DNA of 13,665 nucleotides from Candidatus Liptonbacteria bacterium. Its GTDB lineage: Bacteria > Patescibacteriota > Minisyncoccia > UBA6257 > 2-01-FULL-56-20. Positions within the stretch are counted from its first letter, which is position 1; every line of letters starts with the position of its first letter. The position numbers were made by a program, and so were the translations under genes. Where the stretch lies: the NCBI GenBank assembly GCA_016212635.1, contig JACRFR010000035.1, forward strand, positions 1 through 13,665, written 5' to 3'. The notes beneath the pieces are model-generated. The model was given only the letters and a program-made list of their open reading frames with translations. It did no database searches and was not told the DNA's origin. Positions 5,819 to 10,715 of this stretch are shown one piece after another.

Positions 5819-8413
5819 ATGAGCCCTCGAAGGATGAAAAATGTTCGACTCCCGGCACACGTTCTGCCCTCGCGCTACCGGATGCTAATCCATCCGGACC
5901 TAAAAAAGTTCACCTTTCGCGGCGAAGAAACCATTAGCTTGCGGTTGGCCAAGGCGACTTCAACTATCACTCTGCACGCCAAGGATCTGACCATCTCCCA
6001 GGTTCAGTACCGCTCGGGCGCGATAACTCTACCCGCGCGTAAAATTGAATATGACCCGGAGCGCGAGACTGCGACCTTCCGGTTCCCGCGCCGACTCCGC
6101 CCTGACCAGGGCGAACTCAACCTATGCTTTCAGGGCGTCCTAAATGACAAGCTGCGCGGATTCTATCGGAGCAGTTACCAGACGAAAGACGGGGAAAAGC
6201 ATATTGCTACGACCCAGTTTGAAGCTACCGATGCGCGCCGGGCCTTTCCCTGTTTTGACGAACCCGCGCTCAAGGCCGTTTTCGACCTGACCGTTTTGGT
6301 ACCCCCGGGCCAAACCGCCATTTCTAATACGGTGCCGGTGCAATTTTCCGAGCACGAGTCCGGTTACCAGATGGTGCAGTTCGCGCCTACGCCCAGGATG
6401 TCCACCTATCTTTTGGCGTTTATTGTCGGCGAGTTCGAATCGGTGGAGCGGCGTACCCGCCACGGCGTTTTGGTCCGGGTTTTCACCACCCCTGGTAAAA
6501 AACACCAGGCTCAATTTGCCCTGGATGTCGCTTGCCGGGCCCTGTCCTTCTATCAGGATTTTTTTGGCATTCCCTATCCGTTGCCGGTGCTGGACCTTGT
6601 CGCTATTCCCGATTTTGAACACGGCGCCATGGAGAACTGGGGCGCGGTGACTTTTCGGGAATCCGCCCTGCTGGTGGATGCCGAACACACCTCGCTTCAG
6701 AATAAGCAATGGGTGGCAATCGTGGTGGTCCACGAGCTGGCGCACCAATGGTTCGGCAACCTGGTCACCATGGAGTGGTGGACCGAGCTGTGGCTGAATG
6801 AAAGCTTCGCGCGCTTCATGGAATACTTTGTCATCGATCACTTGTTCCCCGAGTGGCAGATCTGGACGCAGTTCGTGTTTACCGCCCAAGGCGATGCGCT
6901 GGCGGTGGATGGCTTGGCCGCGACCCAAGCCGTGGAGACAAAAGTCTGGCACCCCGGGGAAATCGATGAAGCCATTGATCCGGCGATCAGCTACTCCAAG
7001 GGCGCGTGCGTGATTCGGATGCTGGTGGATTATCTGGGTCCCAAAAATTTCCAAAATGGTTTGCGTCATTACCTAAAATGCCACAGCTACCGTAACGCCA
7101 AAACGGAGGACTTGTGGCTGGCGCTCCAAGAAATATCGGGCCAGCCGGTGCGGCATCTGATGCAAACTTGGATCAAAAAACCCGGGTATCCGCTCATCCG
7201 GGTTCAAGTTGCCGGCCGTAAACTAGTACTTCGCCAGTCGCGCTTCTTCGCGAGCGAAACCACAAAACTCGCACGGCGGGATCGTACGCTTTGGCCGGTG
7301 CCCATTCGCTATCGTTTCGGCCCAGGCCGAGCTTCTCGCGAGATCCTCTTGAGTTACAAGAAAACAATTATCCGGCAGCAGGCAAAATCTAGTTGGTTAA
7401 AGTTAAACGCGGGCGAGATGGGTTTCTTTCGGGTCGCTTATCCGCCGGAACTGCAGCAGCAGCTCCAGGGAGCGATCCAGCGGCAAGAGCTGAATGTGGC
7501 GGACCGGCTGGGCGTACTGCGGGACGCGTTTGCTCTGGCGGAATCCGGCGATTTGCCAACCACTGAGGCGTTGGCACTGGTCGGAGCGTATCATCGGGAA
7601 AAAGACTATACCGTGTGGCTGGAGCTCGCCGCGGACCTGGGCCAGATCTGGCAGTTAATTGCCGCCGAAACCTGGGCGGGAAATTTCGCCGTCCTGGCCC
7701 GCGGCCTATTTGCTCCCGCGGCCAAGCGTGCCGGTTGGTCGCCGTGGCGCGGAGAATCGCACACCGAGACCCTGCTCCGGGAATTAGTTATCTACCAAGC
7801 CGGGAAATATGGCGATCCGGGTATTATCCGGCAGGCTCAAAAATTGTTCCAAAGATCCAAACGTGATGCCCGCGCGATCCATCCCAACCTTCGCGCCGGG
7901 GTATATCGTTTGGTTGCGGAAAATGGTGGACGTTCAGAACACGCGGAACTCCTGCGGCGTTATCGGGCGGCGGAGTTGCACGAAGAGCAAGACCGGATCG
8001 GGCGAGCCCTGGGGGCCTTTCGAAATCCGTCCCTGGTTCGGAAATCTTTGAAGTTCGCACTCTCCCGCGCGGTTCGGGTCCAGGACGCGCCTTATATTAT
8101 TGCCTCGGCCTGGCGCAATCCTTATGCGCGAGATATCACCTGGCAGTTTGTGCGCGCCGAGTGGCGCAAAATCCATGCGCGCTATGGCCAGATTCCCTCC
8201 ATGCTCGGCCGCTTTATTATTGCGCCCTGTGATGGTTTTGCGAGTGAGGCCCGGGCACGGGAGGTGAAAAAGTTCTTCACCCGGCACTCGGTCCCGGGTA
8301 CCACCCGCGCGGTGGCTCGGGCGGTGGAAACCATTCAGTCCCAAGCCGCCTGGCTCCAGCGCGACCGGTCGCAAATTCGGGCCTGGCTGCAAAGCCCCGC
8401 CCGCCCCCACTAA
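5819..8413 (+). CDS. pepN: M1 family zinc aminopeptidase
   Basis: An 864-aa gluzincin that removes N-terminal residues from peptides. Domain order matches the family: an N-terminal beta domain (about 10-200, with TTQFEATDARRAFPCFDEP at 131-149), the catalytic domain with GAMEN (269-273) for substrate N-terminus recognition, and the zinc site HELAHQW (H305, E306, H309) followed by LWLNE with the third ligand E328, exactly the HEXXH-X18-E spacing. SYSKGA holds the catalytic tyrosine (Y392). The C-terminal half (about 520-864) looks like the alpha-helical ERAP1-C type domain. No signal peptide is seen, so it is cytosolic, probably serving peptide recycling. Every catalytic residue I can check is present, so it should be active. 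The symbol is by analogy; the layout is closer to eukaryote-like M1 enzymes than to E. coli PepN. It ends 58 bases before the next gene. Confidence 0.93.
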   Translation: MSPRRMKNVRLPAHVLPSRYRMLIHPDLKKFTFRGEETISLRLAKATSTITLHAKDLTISQVQYRSGAITLPARKIEYDPERETATFRFPRRLRPDQGELNLCFQGVLNDKLRGFYRSSYQTKDGEKHIATTQFEATDARRAFPCFDEPALKAVFDLTVLVPPGQTAISNTVPVQFSEHESGYQMVQFAPTPRMSTYLLAFIVGEFESVERRTRHGVLVRVFTTPGKKHQAQFALDVACRALSFYQDFFGIPYPLPVLDLVAIPDFEHGAMENWGAVTFRESALLVDAEHTSLQNKQWVAIVVVHELAHQWFGNLVTMEWWTELWLNESFARFMEYFVIDHLFPEWQIWTQFVFTAQGDALAVDGLAATQAVETKVWHPGEIDEAIDPAISYSKGACVIRMLVDYLGPKNFQNGLRHYLKCHSYRNAKTEDLWLALQEISGQPVRHLMQTWIKKPGYPLIRVQVAGRKLVLRQSRFFASETTKLARRDRTLWPVPIRYRFGPGRASREILLSYKKTIIRQQAKSSWLKLNAGEMGFFRVAYPPELQQQLQGAIQRQELNVADRLGVLRDAFALAESGDLPTTEALALVGAYHREKDYTVWLELAADLGQIWQLIAAETWAGNFAVLARGLFAPAAKRAGWSPWRGESHTETLLRELVIYQAGKYGDPGIIRQAQKLFQRSKRDARAIHPNLRAGVYRLVAENGGRSEHAELLRRYRAAELHEEQDRIGRALGAFRNPSLVRKSLKFALSRAVRVQDAPYIIASAWRNPYARDITWQFVRAEWRKIHARYGQIPSMLGRFIIAPCDGFASEARAREVKKFFTRHSVPGTTRAVARAVETIQSQAAWLQRDRSQIRAWLQSPARPH

Positions 8414-8419
8414 TCCTTT

Positions 8420-8453
8420 CTCCCCCTTTTCCAAGGGGGAGTCAGAGGGGGTA
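8420..8453 (+). repeat. CTCCCCCTT hairpin repeat downstream of the aminopeptidase gene
   Basis: CTCCCCCTT (8420-8428), loop TTCC and AAGGGGGAG (8433-8441) are followed by TCAGAGGGGGTAG. This is a variant of the G-rich family seen at 1300, 9176 and 9692. No T-run follows, so terminator activity is doubtful. Confidence 0.6.
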
Positions 8454-8471
8454 GAAATTTCATAAACCAGC

Positions 8472-9041
8472 ATGCACATTCTTATAATCACCGACGATGA
8501 TCGAGTTTCCGAGGACTTGGTCCGGTGCTTAGCGGATCACACAGTCCGGTCGGCAACTTGGCATGATTTTCGAACCACCAGCGCCCCTCCGGCAGAAGTT
8601 ACCATTCTGATCGGGGCATCTCATTCCGGCGCGACGGGACACGAACGCTTATACGCCCGGGAAATGGAACTCATCCGTCGCTCCGAGCGGCCGATTCTGG
8701 GTATTGGCTTGGGCGCGGAGTTGATCGTGCTCGCCTTTGGCGGCAAATTAGAAAAGGCGCGACTCGCCGAACCGGGCCTCTTAGACGTGGCAATTCGGCG
8801 CGAAGACCCGCTCCTCGCCAGCTTGTCCGGCTTACAGCTGGATATACCCGAAAATAATTTTTGTCCGATTCGTCAGTTGCCGCCGGAACTTGTGGTCCTG
8901 GCGGAGTCCCCTCGCGGGATAGAAATTATTCGACACTCGGAACGGTTAATCTACGGCTGGGAGTTTTTCCCGTCCATGTTGACCAGCGCGGACGACCTTT
9001 CTCAATTGTTATCCAATTTTCTTTGGGCGGCGAATACCTAG
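8472..9041 (+). CDS. Class I glutamine-amidotransferase-like protein lacking the catalytic triad
   Basis: A 189-aa protein with a flavodoxin-like start (MHILIITDDD) and the nucleophile-elbow region RPILGIGLGAELIVLAFGGK (73-92), equivalent to the P-x-LG-I-C-LG-x-Q motif of GATase class I domains. The nucleophile cysteine position is glycine (G79) and the following Q/H-Q pair is A-E. The C-terminal motif that is normally G-x-Q-F-H-P-E reads GWEFFPS (162-168), so both catalytic His and Glu are lost (F166, S168). Glutaminase activity is therefore very unlikely, and a binding or regulatory role is inferred. The frame is intact, arguing for a maintained pseudoenzyme. It follows the aminopeptidase by 58 bases and may share its transcript. 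The ATG at 8472 has no Shine-Dalgarno sequence. The stop codon abuts a repeat unit at 9041. Confidence 0.8.
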   Translation: MHILIITDDDRVSEDLVRCLADHTVRSATWHDFRTTSAPPAEVTILIGASHSGATGHERLYAREMELIRRSERPILGIGLGAELIVLAFGGKLEKARLAEPGLLDVAIRREDPLLASLSGLQLDIPENNFCPIRQLPPELVVLAESPRGIEIIRHSERLIYGWEFFPSMLTSADDLSQLLSNFLWAANT

Positions 9042-9168
9042 TAGATACGCTTTCCGCCGGAGGCGGATCCTCCTTCGGAGGAAACGAATGGCGCATCCGA
9101 ATGGGGAACGAGGTAGATACGCTTTCCGCCGGAGGCGGATCCTCCTTCGGAGGAAACGAATGGCGCAT
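9041..9168 (+). repeat. Two direct copies of a 56-bp double-hairpin unit
   Basis: Copies at 9041-9096 and 9113-9168 are identical, separated by 16 bases (period 72). Each holds two small hairpins: CCGCC-gga-GGCGG (9054-9066 in copy 1) and TCCTCC-ttc-GGAGGA (9068-9082). Copy 1 starts at the last base of the preceding stop codon. This resembles paired-hairpin REP-type repeats. Confidence 0.85.
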
Positions 9169-9175
9169 GCGAATT

Positions 9176-9219
9176 ACCCCACCCAACCTCCCCTTTCTAA
9201 GGGGAGGAGCGGAGGGGTC
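9176..9219 (-). repeat. Intact copy of the 43-bp G-rich repeat
   Basis: Contains CCTCCCCTTTCTAAGGGGAGG with flanks ACCCCACCCAA and AGCGGAGGGGTC. It is the reverse complement of the interrupted copy at 1300-1331 plus 1605-1615 (40 of 43 positions) and serves as the empty-site reference. A truncated relative, AAGGGGGAGTTGAGGGGGGT, is at 9694-9713. Confidence 0.75.
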
Positions 9220-9251
9220 AGCCTCTTCTCTTCCGTGTTAATCCGCGCCTT

Positions 9252-9275
9252 CGCCTGGCTTCGGCCGGGCAGGCG
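9252..9275. repeat. Short GC-rich hairpin
   Basis: CGCCTG (9252-9257) pairs with CAGGCG (9270-9275) around a GC-rich centre. GCGTTTATT follows, too weak a T-tract for a confident terminator. Confidence 0.4.
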
Positions 9276-9289
9276 CGTTTATTCTGCGT

Positions 9290-9513
9290 AGCTGTGAATT
9301 ACGAAATTCCGTATTTCTCTGTCATCCCGGGCTGGCCTGCCCGATCGTAGCTTTAGCGGAGGCGGGACCCGGGATCCAGAACCTCGAAAAACCTGGATTC
9401 CCGCCTGCTCGCCTTGCCGACTCGGCCTTCGCAGCCGCTTCGGCGCAGGCGGCAGCCGTCGGCGTAGCGCAGGCGCGGGAATGACAAGGTTGTTAATTTC
9501 GTAATTCACAGCT
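9290..9513. repeat. 224-bp element bounded by a perfect 19-bp inverted repeat
   Basis: AGCTGTGAATTACGAAATT (9290-9308) and its exact reverse complement (9495-9513) enclose the enlarged palindromic repeat at 9321-9485. It is non-coding. The arrangement parallels element B (1461-1592), with a different terminal repeat around the same cargo type. Confidence 0.75.
9321..9485 (+). repeat. Enlarged GTCAT...ATGAC palindromic repeat with secondary insertions
   Basis: The ends and spacer match the compact copy at 1500-1567: GTCATCCCGGGCT, ACCCGGGATCCAG, CCTGGATTCC and GGGAATGAC. The first hairpin loop is enlarged by about 34 bases (9334-9367, CCTGCCCG...GGCGGG, itself a hairpin with TAGCTTTAGC). The second loop is enlarged by about 75 bases of GC-rich hairpins. 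The result is 165 bp against 68 bp. Confidence 0.75.
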
Positions 9514-9526
9514 GCGTAGATCCGCA

Positions 9527-9556
9527 GGGCCTAGAGGCCCGACCTCATTGATTCAT
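9527..9556. repeat. GGGCCT-AG-AGGCCC hairpin and flank
   Basis: GGGCCT (9527-9532) and AGGCCC (9535-9540) form a short palindrome; the flank GACCTCATTGATTCAT resembles the flank of the hairpin repeat at 3667-3693. Probably a degenerate copy of that family. Confidence 0.45.
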
Positions 9557-9560
9557 AAGC

Positions 9561-9691
9561 GGGACTGATCCTTCCCCTTCCTTTTCAACTAATTTGTCAT
9601 GCTGAGCAACGCGAAGCATCTCGCTTTTATTGGGTTTTTGTCGCATAGAGATTCTTCGTTTCACTCAGAATGACAGTTCGGCAACAGTCCC
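9561..9691 (-). mobile_element. MITE-like element, copy 1 (131 bp)
   Basis: Inverted copy of the element at 10540-10669, matching at 103 of about 110 aligned positions by eye. The right end TTCGGCAACAGTCCC (9677-9691) is intact. The left end keeps only GGGACTG (9561-9567) before diverging, so this terminal repeat is damaged. The interior carries TGTCATGCTGAGC...CACTCAGAATGACA, a repeat type common in many bacteria. No transposase and no obvious target-site duplication. Confidence 0.75.
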
Positions 9692-9759
9692 TTAAGGGGG
9701 AGTTGAGGGGGGTCGGAATTAGGTTATTTACCCCGCAATATATAAGGCCTTTTGTATAG

Positions 9760-9788
9760 TTGACACCAATATAGTATCATGGTACTAT
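9760..9788 (+). promoter_or_regulatory. Strong predicted sigma-70 promoter of the small exported-protein gene
   Basis: A consensus -35 TTGACA (9760-9765), an exact 17-base spacer and a -10 TACTAT (9783-9788). The predicted start is about 9795-9796, at the ATG itself (9796), implying a leaderless mRNA. Confidence 0.75.
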
Positions 9789-9796
9789 ATGTGTCA
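9761..9796. promoter_or_regulatory. Palindromic operator candidate overlapping the promoter
   Basis: The core ATAGTATCATGGTACTAT (9771-9788) is an 18-bp palindrome with one mismatched pair. It extends outward to TGACAC (9761-9766) and GTGTCA (9791-9796), with two extra bases on the left side. It covers the -35, spacer, -10 and start site, the classic position for a repressor. The regulator is not in the window. Confidence 0.55.
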
Positions 9797-10278
9797 TGAA
9801 TGGGCGTTTACTCGCAGTCTTATTTTTAGCCTCTCTGCTCGCGCTTTTTGTCTCTTGGCGCAATATCGATCAGCCGGGACTCTTGAGCGATTATGAGGCG
9901 CTTTTGTTCCGCCCGCGCGGCATGGCGATAAATTATTCCGGTCTCTGGCATTGGAGTCTGGGCGATAGTTACTTCGATCTGGTACTGACCCAGGACGGCG
10001 AAAAGATTCAGGGTGATTATTGCATGGCGGTACGAAACAAAATTCAGATGGACTGCGGTCCCAGCAAACTTAGCGCGTCGCTCACCGATGGCGCCGATCC
10101 TTCCGTACGCGGTACAGTTATATTTGGTGCGGCCAAGATCTCCTTTCGGAGTCATCTGACCGGAGAAATTGGCAAAGCGCTCTTGAGACGCGAAGGTAAA
10201 GATCTGGTTTGGCGCGTGACCGACGCGCCGGTAGGGGAATCTTATATTCTCTGGGAAGCGCGCCTCAAGGCGAAGTAA
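9796..10278 (+). CDS. Small exported or membrane-anchored protein of unknown function
   Basis: A 160-aa protein. Residues 1-20 (MNGRLLAVLFLASLLALFVS) form a hydrophobic signal or anchor with one N-terminal arginine; no lipobox cysteine is present, so it is a cleaved or uncleaved signal sequence. The rest is soluble and rich in predicted beta strands: YSGLWHWSLGDSYFDLVLTQ, then GEKIQGDYCMAV, VRGTVIFGAAKISFRS, and a last segment GESYILWEARL. This looks like a small beta-barrel or lipocalin-like domain, but I do not recognise the family. Two cysteines (C76 and C87) could form a disulfide outside the membrane. It stands alone between two inverted copies of a MITE-like element, with its own strong promoter and overlapping palindrome, which suggests independent, regulated expression. 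Confidence 0.8.
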   Translation: MNGRLLAVLFLASLLALFVSWRNIDQPGLLSDYEALLFRPRGMAINYSGLWHWSLGDSYFDLVLTQDGEKIQGDYCMAVRNKIQMDCGPSKLSASLTDGADPSVRGTVIFGAAKISFRSHLTGEIGKALLRREGKDLVWRVTDAPVGESYILWEARLKAK

Positions 10279-10289
10279 ATCCCATTAGA

Positions 10290-10325
10290 AATTGCCGCGG
10301 GGGTATTTGAATCCCTGCGGCAATT
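10290..10325 (+). repeat. Hairpin downstream of the small exported-protein gene
   Basis: AATTGCCGC (10290-10298) pairs with GCGGCAATT (10317-10325), extended inside by GGG/CCC. It starts 12 bases after the stop codon and could end transcription or protect the 3' end, but GGGGAGC rather than a T-run follows. Confidence 0.5.
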
Positions 10326-10478
10326 GGGGAGCTTCAACCCGCCGTAAGCGGACGCGGTATTTCTAGCGGGATAAAGGCTTCGAAAAGACAACATTTTGTA
10401 CCTCTTGGACTCACCCGGTAAAAAATATTGCCTTTTCCGCGCCCAGGAATCACGCCGGAAGTTCAAAGTCATTTGGAA

Positions 10479-10512
10479 CGCACACAGTCAGACGGTCGTC
10501 CGACTGTGTGCG
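10479..10512. repeat. 34-bp near-perfect palindrome
   Basis: CGCACACAGTCAGACG (10479-10494) and CGTCCGACTGTGTGCG (10497-10512) pair at 15 of 16 positions with only two bases between. It could extrude as a cruciform or bind a dimeric protein. No promoter lies directly beside it. Confidence 0.65.
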
Positions 10513-10539
10513 CTGGCCGCCGAACGAAAGTTATTTTGG

Positions 10540-10669
10540 GGGACTGTTGCCGAACTGTCATTCTGAGTGTGACGAAGAATCTCCATGCGATAAAAACCCA
10601 ATAAAAGCGAGATGCTTCGCGTTGCTCCGCGTGACAAGTTAGTTGAAAAGGGAATTCGGCAACAGTCCC
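10540..10669 (+). mobile_element. MITE-like element, copy 2 (130 bp) with perfect 15-bp terminal repeats
   Basis: GGGACTGTTGCCGAA (10540-10554) and its exact reverse complement (10655-10669) enclose a cargo running from TGTCATTCTGAG to GCGTGACA. It is inverted relative to the copy at 9561-9691. No internal gene and no clear target-site duplication. It ends 32 bases before the helicase -10 region. Confidence 0.8.
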
Positions 10670-10700
10670 TTTAGAGAACCCCGCGCCTATTTCGGGGACG

Positions 10701-10709
10701 TGGTAGAAT
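10701..10709 (+). promoter_or_regulatory. Predicted extended -10 promoter of the helicase-nuclease gene
   Basis: TGGTAGAAT contains TG-N and a five-of-six match to TATAAT (TAGAAT, 10704-10709). No good -35 is present, typical of extended -10 promoters. The expected start is at about 10716, exactly the ATG, so the mRNA would be leaderless. Confidence 0.5.
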
Positions 10710-10715
10710 GGAAGC

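Larger units (their letters stand above)
9042..9795. other. 754-base gene-free region packed with repeats
   Basis: No credible gene is present. In order it holds the double-hairpin duplication, an intact 43-bp G-rich repeat, a short hairpin, a nested 224-bp inverted-repeat element, a GGCCC hairpin, a 131-bp MITE-like copy, a G-rich fragment (9692-9711) and a promoter with an overlapping palindrome. Open frames here are made of repeat sequence. Confidence 0.75.
10279..10715. other. 437-base gap with palindromes and a MITE-like element
   Basis: It holds the hairpins at 10290-10325 and 10479-10512, the element at 10540-10669 and the helicase promoter. Between 10326 and 10478 I see nothing recognisable. 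Confidence 0.7.

Noticed and set aside
6140..7069. 309-codon open frame on the minus strand within the aminopeptidase gene
   Set aside because: It is antisense to the GAMEN and HEXXH region, which is fully conserved on the + strand; no family resemblance.
9041..9168. CRISPR-like repeat pair
   Set aside because: Only two 56-bp copies with a 16-base spacer and internal double hairpins; this is a duplicated REP-type unit.
8861..9241. 126-codon + strand frame across the amidotransferase end and the repeats
   Set aside because: Its second half is translated repeat sequence (a duplicated DTLSAGGGSSFGG) and the first half overlaps a better-supported gene.
9692..9795. Divergent promoter on the minus strand using the same palindrome
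   Set aside because: Symmetry gives hexamers on both strands, but only repeats and no minus-strand gene lie upstream.
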